In this document: one piece after another, positions 15,778 through 24,275 of the stretch
Layout: each line of letters starts with the position of its first letter
How positions within the stretch are numbered: the first letter of the stretch is position 1
NCBI GenBank assembly: GCA_019448215.1
Contig: CP080408.1
Location: 558,001 to 622,000, forward strand
Length of the DNA: 64,000 nucleotides
Direction: 5' to 3'
Origin: Thalassovita mediterranea
GTDB lineage: Bacteria; Pseudomonadota; Alphaproteobacteria; Caulobacterales; Hyphomonadaceae
Program-made: the position numbers and the translations under genes
Notes under the pieces: model-generated
What the model saw: the letters and a program-made list of their open reading frames with translations, nothing else
Database searches by the model: none
What the model was told of the DNA's origin: nothing

Positions 15778-18066
15778 ATGAAAAACTTCCTCCTCACAAC
15801 AACGACGCTTGCCCTCGCCGCGTCTTTCGCCGCCCCTGCCCTCGCGCAGGAAACGAGCGAAGATGAACTGCGCCAGACGACAGTGACCGTCACCGTCCAG
15901 AAGCGCGCCGAAAACCTGCGTGACGTGCCGGTCGCCGTGTCCGCCGTAGACAGCGAACTTCTCGATGATCTCGGCCTTGATGAATTCTCAGACGTCGCCC
16001 GCTTCGTGCCGGGCTTTGAGGTTCAGGAGCAAAGCCCGAACAATCCGGGCTTTGTGATCCGCGGCATCACCTCCGATAGCGGCGAATCGAATATCGAACC
16101 TCGCATCGCGATCTTTCAGGACGGCGTTTCAATCTCGCGCTCGCGTGGCTCTGTCGTTGAACTCTTCGATCTTGAGCGCGTCGAGGTCGCCAAGGGTCCG
16201 CAACCGACCCTGTTCGGACGCGGCGCGCTCATCGGCGGCGTGAACGTCATTCAGGCCAAGCCGGAGTTCGAGTTCTCCGGTCAGGCAACCGCGGGTATCG
16301 GCAACTATGATGAGGTCTATCTCGACGGCTACGTCACCGGCCCGATCGTCGAAGACACGCTCGCCTTCCGCATCGCAGGCCGCCTTCGTGAGCGCGATGG
16401 CTATGTCGAAAGCGTCAATCCGGACGAAGAAGACTTCAACAGCCAGGACATGTCAGCCGTGCGCGCGTCGCTCGCCTTCACGCCGACTGCAGACCTGCGC
16501 TTCGACCTCATCGCCAACTATCAGGAAGACAGCCCATCGGGCACCAGCTTCAAGTCCATGGCTTTCCTGCCTGAACCGAACGGCTCAGCCGCGCCATGGG
16601 ACCCGGCCAACCTCAACACGTTCGGCAACTTCCTCGGTGGCAAACCACTTGGTCTTGAGCGCGAGGTGACCAGCGTCACCCTTCTCGGCGACTGGCAGGT
16701 TTCCGACAACATCACGCTCTCCTCGATCACCGGCTACCGCGAGTTCGACAGCCTCGAAGTGTTCGACCCAGACGGGTTCGGCCTCGACCTCCTCATCTTT
16801 GGCGAGGACGCATCGGGCGAGCAGTTCAGCCAGGAATTGCGCGCGAACTATGATGCTGGCGGCCGGGTCCGCGGCTTTGTTGGCGCGAGCTACTTCGATG
16901 AGAGCGGCAAGCAGAATGTCCCGCTCACCTTCGACGAACGCGCTGTCCAGGCCCTGCTTGGCGGCTTCCTGACCCCGCCAAACGCACCGCCGGCAAGCGC
17001 CTTCCCGGGCATTAACCTGACGGTCTTCCAGCAGTCGGGCGGCACCGTCATTGTCCCCCTGAAGCCGATCCACAATGAGCGCTTCGTCAATGATGGTGAA
17101 ACTCAGGCCTTCGAAGTCTTCGCCGACGCCACCGTCGACGTGACCGACCGCCTGCAGCTCACAGGCGGCCTTCGCTACACCACCGAAGACAAGGAAAGCG
17201 GCCTGCTGGTTGAGCTGCTCAACGGCCCAAGCGCGCTGACCGGTGCTGGTCTCTTTGTCCAGCCTTCGGGTGGCCGCATCGCCCGCAGCGAAACCTTCGA
17301 CGACCTCACCTGGCGCGCCGCGGCGAAGTTCGAACTGACCGACACGGTCAACCTCTTCGCCAACTATGCCCGTGGCCGCCGCCCGGAAGTCATCACGGCC
17401 TCGGCATCTGCACCGGCAGCTGGCTTTGCCATCCTCGATGCAGAGATTGTCGACGCCTATGAAGTCGGCGCGAAAAGCTCGCTTCTCGGCGGCGATCTCA
17501 GCCTCGAAGCGTCCGCCTTCTATTATGAGTACAACAACTTCCAGTCGACGCAGATCAACGCACAGGGGCTGATCGAGCCGATCAATGCTGGCGACGCGAC
17601 GGCTGAAGGCTTTGAGGCACAGGCCAACTGGTATCTCTCCGACGCGCTCAACATCATCGCAAGCTATGGCTACAACCATGCCCGCTTCGATGATGAGCCG
17701 GGTGCCCCGTTCGGCGGCAACAAGCTGCGCCTCTCGCCAGACCACAAGGCCAGCCTCGCCGCGCGTATCTTCCTGATGGATGCAGGCTTCGGCACGCTCA
17801 GCATTGTGCCGAGCTACACTTGGCAGTCGCAGGTCTATTTCGACAACACAGAGCGCGAACTGATCAGCCAGGAAGCCTATGGCCTCGTAAACCTCAACGT
17901 CCAGCTCGACCTTGAGAACGGCTTCGGCGTCGAGGCGTACGTCAACAACCTCACCGGCGAAGACTACATCATCGACGCTGGCAATACCGGCGACGGTTTC
18001 GGCATCCCGACCTTCATCGCAGGCACGCCGACCTTCTACGGCGCGCGCATCCGCAAGTCTTTCTAG
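15778..18066 (+). CDS. TonB-dependent outer membrane receptor
   Basis: 762-residue receptor for active uptake across the outer membrane, driven by TonB. A signal peptide (residues 1-24, ending ALAQ) precedes a TVTVTVQKRAENLRDVPVAVSAV region, the plug domain with FVPGFEVQ and GFVIRGI, and a beta-barrel ending in the terminal Phe (RIRKSF). The N-terminal VTVQKRAE pattern is common in the large receptor families of sphingomonads and caulobacters. The ligand is unknown. The start at 15778 follows GCGGAG; a longer open frame upstream overlaps the diguanylate cyclase and is rejected. It is followed by a strong terminator and convergent hemH. Confidence 0.92.
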   Translation: MKNFLLTTTTLALAASFAAPALAQETSEDELRQTTVTVTVQKRAENLRDVPVAVSAVDSELLDDLGLDEFSDVARFVPGFEVQEQSPNNPGFVIRGITSDSGESNIEPRIAIFQDGVSISRSRGSVVELFDLERVEVAKGPQPTLFGRGALIGGVNVIQAKPEFEFSGQATAGIGNYDEVYLDGYVTGPIVEDTLAFRIAGRLRERDGYVESVNPDEEDFNSQDMSAVRASLAFTPTADLRFDLIANYQEDSPSGTSFKSMAFLPEPNGSAAPWDPANLNTFGNFLGGKPLGLEREVTSVTLLGDWQVSDNITLSSITGYREFDSLEVFDPDGFGLDLLIFGEDASGEQFSQELRANYDAGGRVRGFVGASYFDESGKQNVPLTFDERAVQALLGGFLTPPNAPPASAFPGINLTVFQQSGGTVIVPLKPIHNERFVNDGETQAFEVFADATVDVTDRLQLTGGLRYTTEDKESGLLVELLNGPSALTGAGLFVQPSGGRIARSETFDDLTWRAAAKFELTDTVNLFANYARGRRPEVITASASAPAAGFAILDAEIVDAYEVGAKSSLLGGDLSLEASAFYYEYNNFQSTQINAQGLIEPINAGDATAEGFEAQANWYLSDALNIIASYGYNHARFDDEPGAPFGGNKLRLSPDHKASLAARIFLMDAGFGTLSIVPSYTWQSQVYFDNTERELISQEAYGLVNLNVQLDLENGFGVEAYVNNLTGEDYIIDAGNTGDGFGIPTFIAGTPTFYGARIRKSF

Positions 18067-18088
18067 GCTTCGGGCTCAGAAAATCATG

Positions 18089-18118
18089 AAAGGGCGCGTC
18101 GCAAGGCGCGCCCTTTTT
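18089..18118 (+). terminator. Rho-independent terminator after TonB receptor
   Basis: AGGGCGCG (18091-18098) pairs with CGCGCCCT (18107-18114) around an 8-base loop and is followed by TTTT. Flanking A and T residues extend the stem, so it may also serve convergent hemH. Confidence 0.85.
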
Positions 18119-18125
18119 CTTTGCG

Positions 18126-19172
18126 CTAGATCCAGCCTGCGAGCTCGCGCGCGGCCAGCGTCTCAAGCAGGTCAATCGCCCGCTCTGAGTCGTTGAGGCA
18201 CGGCGCCACTGAGAAATGCGTCCCGCCTGCTTCCATGAAGCTGTCACGGCCTTCCATGGCGATCTCTTCGAGCGTCTCGAGACAATCGGAAATGAAGGCT
18301 GGCGACACCGCCACCACCTTCTTCACGCCCTGCTCCGGCAGCGCCTCCAGGGTCTTGTCGGTATAGGGCTGCAGCCATTCGGTCGGCCCGAAACGGCTCT
18401 GGAACGTGGTCATCGCAAACCCGTCCGCCCAGCCAAGCTTTTCAGCCACCAGACGCGTCGTCTTGTGACAGTGGCAGTGATACGGGTCGCCCTTCTCGAA
18501 ATAGGCTTTCGGAATGCCATGATAGCTCATCAGCACGCGCTCCGGCTCAAAATCGAGGCCCGCAATATGCTCGGATATCGATGCCGCCAGCGCCTCGATA
18601 TAGGCGGGGTGGTCATGAAAAGGCGACGCCGTTCGCACTGCCGGCTGCCAACGCATCTCTTTCAGCGCATCAAAGCTGCGGTCATACACACTGGCCGACG
18701 TCGTGGCGGAATATTGCGGATAGAGCGCCATCACCGCGATCCGGTCACAGCCCTTTGACTTCATGTCGGCAATCTTCGAGGCGATCGACGGATTGCCATA
18801 GGTCATGGCAAAATCGACGACCAATCGCTCACTGCCAATCCGCGCATTCAGCTTTTCGGCCTGCCGCTTGGTATAGACCAGCAGTGGCGAACCCTCATCG
18901 GTCCAGATCTTCTTGTAGGCCTCACCGGACTTCTTCGGCCGGAAGGTCAGGATCGGCCCTTGCAGGATCGGCTGCCAGATCAACGGACTCACCTCGATGA
19001 TCCGCCGGTCTGACAGGAACTCAGACAGGTAACGACGCATCGACTTGTAGTCAGTGCCATCAGGCGTGCCGAGATTGACCAGCAGCAAGCCAGTCCTGCC
19101 CTGCGTAACGCTCGGATGTCCCTCCGGCGCGTGCGGCGGCTTGCCTGCAAGCAATGTGTCTGTCTCAGCCAT
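18126..19172 (-). CDS. hemH: ferrochelatase
   Basis: 348-residue enzyme inserting ferrous iron into protoporphyrin IX, the last step of haem synthesis. It contains LLLVNLGTPD at the N-terminus, SYHGIP with the active-site His, and CLETLEEIAMEGRDSF with the conserved Glu residues. A CHCHKTT segment and other cysteines are present, but I cannot say whether a [2Fe-2S] cluster is bound. A GGAGGGG ribosome site precedes the start. It is convergent with the TonB receptor gene and shares the terminator region; the pairing with an uptake receptor may be coincidental. Confidence 0.97.
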   Translation of the reverse strand: MAETDTLLAGKPPHAPEGHPSVTQGRTGLLLVNLGTPDGTDYKSMRRYLSEFLSDRRIIEVSPLIWQPILQGPILTFRPKKSGEAYKKIWTDEGSPLLVYTKRQAEKLNARIGSERLVVDFAMTYGNPSIASKIADMKSKGCDRIAVMALYPQYSATTSASVYDRSFDALKEMRWQPAVRTASPFHDHPAYIEALAASISEHIAGLDFEPERVLMSYHGIPKAYFEKGDPYHCHCHKTTRLVAEKLGWADGFAMTTFQSRFGPTEWLQPYTDKTLEALPEQGVKKVVAVSPAFISDCLETLEEIAMEGRDSFMEAGGTHFSVAPCLNDSERAIDLLETLAARELAGWI

Positions 19173-19340
19173 CGGATACCCCTCCGCGTCTCATGGCATC
19201 ATAGATAGGGCAGCTGGCCGGGCGACAAGCCCACACACTGCGACATGCGCGCGCAAACGCGCTTTTGCGCTTCCCCGTCGCCATGCTAAAGCGCCCGGGA
19301 CTTTGAAGATTCAACCGACACACGAACAGGAGCCGACCCG

Positions 19341-20750
19341 ATGGGCATCTTTGGCGACAAGCAGCCGAAACCACGTACTGAAAGCGACACGATGGGACCG
19401 GTCGAAGTCCCGGGCGACAAGTATTGGGGCGCGCAGGCAGAACGCAGCCTCGGCAACTTCAAGATCGGCTGGGAAAAGCAGCCTGCGCCGATCGTCCGCG
19501 CCCTCGGCATCGTGAAGAAGGCCGCCGCCGAAACCAATATGGCACTCGGCAAGCTGGACGAGAAACTGGGCAAGGCCATCGTTCAGGCCGCCGACGAAGT
19601 CATCGAAGGCAAGCTCGATGAGCATTTCCCGCTCGTCGTCTGGCAGACCGGGTCGGGCACCCAGTCCAACATGAACGCCAATGAAGTCATTTCGAACCGT
19701 GCGATCGAGATCCTTGGCGGCGAGATGGGTTCCAAGTCGCCTGTGCACCCGAACGACCACTGCAACATGTCGCAGTCCTCGAACGACACTTTCCCGACCG
19801 CCATGCACATCGCCTGCGCCGAGGAAGTCACCCACCGCCTCATTCCGGCGCTACAACAGCTTCACAATGCGTTGAACGACAAGGCAAAGGCCTGGGCCGA
19901 CATCATCAAGATCGGCCGCACCCACACCCAGGACGCGACCCCGGTCACGCTCGGCCAGGAATTCTCCGGCTACGCCCAGCAGCTCGCCAACGGCATTGAG
20001 CGGATCGAGATGACGCTGCCAAAGCTGATGGAGCTTGCGCAGGGCGGTACCGCTGTCGGCACGGGTCTCGCCTCCCCCAAAGGCTTTGACACGATGGTCG
20101 CCGACAAGATCGCACAGATCACCGGCCTCAATTTCCGCACCGCCCCGAACAAGTTCGAAGCGCTCGCGGCCCACGACGCGATGGTCTTCACGCATGGCGC
20201 GATCAACACGGTCGCCATGTCCTGCTTCAAGATCGCCAACGACATCCGCTTCCTCGGCTCTGGCCCGCGTTCCGGCCTTGGCGAGCTTGCCCTGCCAGAG
20301 AATGAGCCTGGCAGCTCCATCATGCCGGGGAAGGTCAACCCGACCCAGTGCGAAGCCCTCACCCAGGTCTGCGCCCACATCCACGGCAACAATGCCGCCA
20401 TCAATTTCGCAGGCAGCCAGGGCCATTTTGAGCTCAACGTCTTCAACCCGATGATGGCCTACAACTTCCTCCAGTCGGTCCGCCTTCTGGCAGACGCAGC
20501 CGTGTCCTTCACCGAGAACTGCGTCGTCGGCATTGAGCCACGCCTCGACAATATCGAGCGCGGACTGAAGAACTCGCTGATGCTGGTGACCCCGCTCAAG
20601 GAAAAGTATGGCTATGACCGCGCCGCGGCCATCGCCAAGAACGCCCACAAGAACGGCACCACCCTGAAAGAAGAAGCCATCAAGGACGGCATCCCCGAAG
20701 ACGACTTCGACGCCATCGTCGACCCGTCCAAGATGATCTCGCCGGGCTGA
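19341..20750 (+). CDS. fumC: class II fumarate hydratase
   Basis: 469-residue iron-independent fumarase of the TCA cycle, converting fumarate to malate. The family signature [11 protein letters not shown] is present, as are [35 protein letters not shown] and [20 protein letters not shown]. Length matches the usual 460-470 residues. It is read away from hemH and is immediately followed by the ccdAB-type operon, whose promoter begins only 8 bases after the fumC stop. Confidence 0.97.
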   Translation: MGIFGDKQPKPRTESDTMGPVEVPGDKYWGAQAERSLGNFKIGWEKQPAPIVRALGIVKKAAAETNMALGKLDEKLGKAIVQAADEVIEGKLDEHFPLVVWQTGSGTQSNMNANEVISNRAIEILGGEMGSKSPVHPNDHCNMSQSSNDTFPTAMHIACAEEVTHRLIPALQQLHNALNDKAKAWADIIKIGRTHTQDATPVTLGQEFSGYAQQLANGIERIEMTLPKLMELAQGGTAVGTGLASPKGFDTMVADKIAQITGLNFRTAPNKFEALAAHDAMVFTHGAINTVAMSCFKIANDIRFLGSGPRSGLGELALPENEPGSSIMPGKVNPTQCEALTQVCAHIHGNNAAINFAGSQGHFELNVFNPMMAYNFLQSVRLLADAAVSFTENCVVGIEPRLDNIERGLKNSLMLVTPLKEKYGYDRAAAIAKNAHKNGTTLKEEAIKDGIPEDDFDAIVDPSKMISPG

Positions 20751-20757
20751 TCTTGGT

Positions 20758-20798
20758 TTGACATCATCTACGGAAATTCGTAATTTCCGTAGATGATG
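20758..20798 (+). promoter_or_regulatory. promoter and palindromic operator of the ccdAB-type operon
   Basis: A perfect inverted repeat with 17-bp arms (CATCATCTACGGAAATT and its complement) around CGT covers 20762-20798. TTGACA at 20758-20763 is a consensus -35 box, and TAATTT at 20781-20786, after a 17-base spacer, is a -10 candidate inside the repeat. The right arm runs into the antitoxin start codons (20793 and 20796), so transcription from this promoter would begin at or next to the ATG and be leaderless. Autorepression by the antitoxin or toxin-antitoxin complex is the natural reading. Confidence 0.8.
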
Positions 20799-21212
20799 CA
20801 TCCCGACGAACTCAGGAAAGCGATAAGCCAATCCAGACAACCGGTTTCAGCGCTGGCGGAGCGTGCGGGCATCGCTCCAACGACACTTTACAGCTTCGTG
20901 TCCGGGGCCACTGGCAGCTTGAGAGCCTCTGCTCATGCAGCAGTTGAAGCGGCGCTTTCCGACAAGATGCCGGGGTTGGCCGAAGACCGAACAGTGTTCG
21001 AGCGTAGCGCATTTGACCTTCATCCAGCCTTGCTCGAGGAAGCCGCCTCTTACGGCCTCGACCCATCCGAAATCGCACACAAAGCTATTGAGCGCGCCGT
21101 GAAAACAGAGCGCTTGAAGCGCTTTTCGGAAGAAAATCGCGAAGCCATCGAAAGCTGGAATGACCTTGTCGAACGCGAAGGCCTCTGGTCGGATGGCTTG
21201 CGAGCGTTCTGA
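20793..21212 (+). CDS. ccdA: CcdA-family antitoxin with added N-terminal HTH domain
   Basis: 139-residue antitoxin. Residues 1-55 look like a helix-turn-helix (SALAERAGIAPTTLYSFVSG). About 72-105 is a CcdA-type ribbon-helix-helix (SAFDLHPALLEEAASYGLDPSEIAHKAI). The rest is the CcdA toxin-binding tail (RFSEENREAIESWNDLVEREGL). Classical CcdA is about 72 residues and lacks the first domain. Two adjacent ATG codons (20793, 20796) lie inside the operator and no ribosome site precedes them, in line with a leaderless message. The toxin gene starts 3 bases after its stop. Family is assigned from the C-terminal half; the HTH call is by pattern. Confidence 0.82.
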   Translation: MMHPDELRKAISQSRQPVSALAERAGIAPTTLYSFVSGATGSLRASAHAAVEAALSDKMPGLAEDRTVFERSAFDLHPALLEEAASYGLDPSEIAHKAIERAVKTERLKRFSEENREAIESWNDLVEREGLWSDGLRAF

Positions 21213-21215
21213 AGC

Positions 21216-21512
21216 ATGCAGCACCTTGCCGTTTTCGACGTTGGCGATGGGCGCCCGCCCATCGTAATTCTTCAATACCCCGGGATCGACACTGGCGACT
21301 TTGTCCTTGCCGCGCCCCTCTACCCGGTCGAGGCAGCAAAACCCATCGACGTCATTACGCCTCGCGTTGAGCTGAACGGGAAGGCGTATCTTTTGGGTGT
21401 TCATTTGATGGCGAGCATACGCAAAGCCGCCCTCAGGAATGAGGTCGGGTCGCTGCTGTCTTATGACTATGAAATCCAGCGGGCGCTTTCGCGTCTCTTC
21501 TCGGGCAACTGA
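21216..21512 (+). CDS. ccdB: CcdB-family toxin
   Basis: 98-residue protein with the CcdB pattern (VILQYPGIDTGDFVLAAPLYP, ITPRVELNGKAYLLGVHLMASI and a C-terminal helix), slightly shorter than the 101-residue F-plasmid toxin that poisons DNA gyrase. In that toxin the last three residues Trp-Gly-Ile are needed for gyrase poisoning; here the end is LFSGN, so the Trp and Ile are not conserved. It may be a weakened toxin, or act on gyrase in another way or on another target. It follows the antitoxin with a 3-base gap, so both are co-translated. Confidence 0.82.
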   Translation: MQHLAVFDVGDGRPPIVILQYPGIDTGDFVLAAPLYPVEAAKPIDVITPRVELNGKAYLLGVHLMASIRKAALRNEVGSLLSYDYEIQRALSRLFSGN

Positions 21513-21583
21513 CGCCCACTGCTCTTGCCAGCGCGGCACGCCTCCTCCAAACCGCAGGAAGCAAACGAAGCGGAGGACACGCC

Positions 21584-22393
21584 ATGAGCAATGATTTCAG
21601 CAATCTCTTCTCGGTGAAGGGCAAGACGGTGGTCATCACCGGTGGTTCGCGCGGCATCGGTGAGATGCTTGCGGCGGGCTATCTCGCCAATGGCGCCAAG
21701 GTCATCATCTCCTCGCGCAAGGCCGATGCCTGTGAAGAAACAGTGAAACGCCTGAAGGACCAGTATGGCGGCGAGATCTACGCCATCCCCTCCGATGTCG
21801 GCCAGATGGTCGGCATCCAGCACCTCGCTGACGAGATCGCCAAGCGCGAAGACAAGGTCGATGTCCTCATCAACAATGCAGGCGTCGCCTGGGGGGCGAA
21901 GTTCGAGGACTTCCCGGAGAGCGGCTGGGACAAGGTTATGGACGTGAATGTGAAGGGCATCTTCTTCCTCACGCAAAAGCTGGCACCGCTTCTGAGAAAA
22001 TCCGCCAGCGCCGAAGACCCGGCGCGGGTCATCAACATCGCCTCCATTGATGGCATGCACACCTCGCCGATGAGTGGCTATGCCTATGGCACGTCCAAAG
22101 CTGCCGTCATCCACCTCACCCGCTTCATGGGCGCGGCTCACGCCGGTGAGCATATTCTCGTCAACGGTATCGCACCTGGCCCCTTCCCGACATGGATGCT
22201 CTCCACCGGTGTCGGCTATGGCGGTGAGACTGAAGGCGTCAACTGGCAGCCCATTGGGGATCGCAACCCATCCGGCCGTGTCGGCACGCCGCAGGACATT
22301 GCAGGCCTCGCCATGTTCCTCTCCTCACGCGCTGGCGCCTACATCTCAGGTCACACCATCCCATGCGACGGCGGCATCGTCTCGTCGAGCTAG
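21584..22393 (+). CDS. SDR family oxidoreductase
   Basis: 269-residue short-chain dehydrogenase with complete classical motifs: TGGSRGIG for cofactor binding, NNAG, a Ser in INIASIDG, and YGTSK as YxxxK. IISSRKAD after beta-2, with Arg and Lys, favours NADPH. The overall pattern resembles RhlG/FabG-like reductases. A GGAGGACACGCC ribosome site is close to the ATG. It is separated by 71 bases from the toxin gene and is probably independent. The substrate is unknown. Confidence 0.88.
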   Translation: MSNDFSNLFSVKGKTVVITGGSRGIGEMLAAGYLANGAKVIISSRKADACEETVKRLKDQYGGEIYAIPSDVGQMVGIQHLADEIAKREDKVDVLINNAGVAWGAKFEDFPESGWDKVMDVNVKGIFFLTQKLAPLLRKSASAEDPARVINIASIDGMHTSPMSGYAYGTSKAAVIHLTRFMGAAHAGEHILVNGIAPGPFPTWMLSTGVGYGGETEGVNWQPIGDRNPSGRVGTPQDIAGLAMFLSSRAGAYISGHTIPCDGGIVSSS

Positions 22394-22503
22394 CCGGCAC
22401 GCAGCACCAAAGTCAGCTCCGATGACGGCCTGCATGTTGCGCCGCAATATAAAGACCGTCATACGGACGCCAGACGTTAAACGCCAACAGACTGAGCCAG
22501 CCC

Positions 22504-24144
22504 GTGACCAGCAAATCCCCATTCGCTGCTTTCGCAGATCGCCTCGGCGCGCAGAATTTTTCTCAGGAAAACCTCGCCAAGTTCACGCCGAACCGGATCA
22601 AGATTGAGCTTCTTTCAGGCCTGACCGTAGCACTCGCTTTGGTGCCGGAAGCCGTCGCCTTCGCCTTTGTCGCTGGTGTGCATCCGCTCGTCGGCCTTTA
22701 TGCGGCCTTCATTGTCGGCCTCATCACGGCCTGCATTGGCGGACGGCCGGGCATGATCTCGGGCGCGACCGGCGCGCTTGCGGTTGTGATGGTCGCCCTC
22801 GTCGCCCAGCACGGCGTGGAGTATCTCTTCGCGACCGTCGTGCTGATGGGTATCCTCCAGCTTGGCGCAGGCATCCTCAAACTCGGCAAATTCATCCGGC
22901 TGGTGCCGCATCCTGTGATGCTCGGTTTCGTGAATGGCCTCGCCATCGTAATCTTCCTTGCCCAGCTGACCCAGTTTCAGGTGCCGGGCACAGCTGAGGT
23001 CTCCGGTCATGGCATGGCTGGCGGAGAATGGATGAGCGGCTGGCCGCTGGCGCTTATGCTGATCCTCGTCGGCGTGACGATGGCAATCATCTGGGGCCTG
23101 CCCAAGTTCACCAAGGTCATCCCGGCTCCGCTCGCCGGCATCGGCATTGTCGCCGCCATCGTTATCGTCTTCGGTCTCGACGTGCCGCGCGTCGGCGATA
23201 TGGCCTCAATCGAGGGCGGCCTGCCTGCCTTCCACATCCCAGCTGTGCCGCTGAACCTCGAAACGCTCGAAATCATTCTCCCCTATGCTGTGATCCTCGC
23301 AGCGATCGGCCTTATCGAGAGCCTGCTGACGCTCAACCTCGTCGGCGAAATGACCAATAAGCGCGGCGGTGCCAGCCAGGAATGTGTCGCCCAGGGCGCA
23401 GCAAACCTCGTCACTGGTTTCTTTGGCGGCATGGGCGGCTGCGCCATGATTGGCCAGTCCATGATCAACGTGAAATCTGGAGGCCGCACGCGCCTCTCTG
23501 GTCTTTCTGCGGCCCTCTTCCTGCTCGCCTTCATCCTTGTCGGCTCTGCCCTGATTGAGCAGATTCCCCTCGCCGCCCTCGTCGGTGTCATGTTCATGGT
23601 CGTCATCGGTACTTTTGCCTGGAACAGCCTGCGGATCATGACCCGCATCCCCCTGACGGACGCAATCGTCATCGTGCTCGTCACGACCGTCACCGTTTTC
23701 TATGACCTCGCCACGGCGGTGGTTGTTGGCGTGATCGTCTCGGCGCTTGCCTATGCCTGGAATAATGCACGCCGCATTCGCATCATCGAGCGCGATTCGG
23801 TGCGCACGCCAGGTGCCCATGTCTATGAGATTGAAGGCCCACTCTTCTTCGGCTCGACCGATGGCTTTGCTGAGCTCTTCCATCCGGAAACCGACCCGGA
23901 CGTCGTCATCGTCGACTTCATGCGGTCTCGCGTGGTGGACCAGTCTGCCCTCCAGGCCATCGAAGACCTCGCCGCCAAGTATGAAGCTCACGGCAAGACC
24001 CTTCGCCTGCGCCACCTTTCACGCGACTGCCACAAGCTCCTGAAACGTGCCGGCCAGCTCATGGTCGATAGCGATGATGATCCAGACTATGCCGTCGCCG
24101 TGGACTATGGCGTTCGCACCGGCGCGTTCGGCAGCGGCCACTAG
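22504..24144 (+). CDS. SulP family inorganic anion transporter with STAS domain
   Basis: 546-residue membrane transporter of the SulP/SLC26 family, which moves sulfate, bicarbonate or similar anions. The N-terminal membrane domain starts with LSGLTVALALVPEAVAFAFVAGV, the SulP signature region, and has about ten to twelve hydrophobic segments. The C-terminal STAS domain (from about residue 430) contains VYEIEGPLFFGSTDGF and VDFMRSRVVDQSAL. The start codon is GTG. A strong terminator follows. The anion cannot be assigned from sequence alone. Confidence 0.92.
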   Translation: MTSKSPFAAFADRLGAQNFSQENLAKFTPNRIKIELLSGLTVALALVPEAVAFAFVAGVHPLVGLYAAFIVGLITACIGGRPGMISGATGALAVVMVALVAQHGVEYLFATVVLMGILQLGAGILKLGKFIRLVPHPVMLGFVNGLAIVIFLAQLTQFQVPGTAEVSGHGMAGGEWMSGWPLALMLILVGVTMAIIWGLPKFTKVIPAPLAGIGIVAAIVIVFGLDVPRVGDMASIEGGLPAFHIPAVPLNLETLEIILPYAVILAAIGLIESLLTLNLVGEMTNKRGGASQECVAQGAANLVTGFFGGMGGCAMIGQSMINVKSGGRTRLSGLSAALFLLAFILVGSALIEQIPLAALVGVMFMVVIGTFAWNSLRIMTRIPLTDAIVIVLVTTVTVFYDLATAVVVGVIVSALAYAWNNARRIRIIERDSVRTPGAHVYEIEGPLFFGSTDGFAELFHPETDPDVVIVDFMRSRVVDQSALQAIEDLAAKYEAHGKTLRLRHLSRDCHKLLKRAGQLMVDSDDDPDYAVAVDYGVRTGAFGSGH

Positions 24145-24160
24145 GCGGTATCACCCTCAC

Positions 24161-24191
24161 TCCCCCTCACGCGAGCAGGAGGGGGACTTTT
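24161..24191 (+). terminator. Rho-independent terminator after SulP gene
   Basis: TCCCCCTC (24161-24168) pairs with GAGGGGGA (24179-24186) around a 10-base loop and is followed by CTTTT. Confidence 0.8.
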
Positions 24192-24275
24192 CCCCTCAGA
24201 CCTGAATTTACTTTGGGTTTCGCGCCCCTAACCCTTAAGCAGGTAGCCACGCGCCGGGGTTAGCGGGGGGCATGC

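Noticed and set aside
16585-17745. 386-codon open frame on the minus strand
   Set aside because: Antisense to the TonB receptor barrel; low-complexity composition and no family match.
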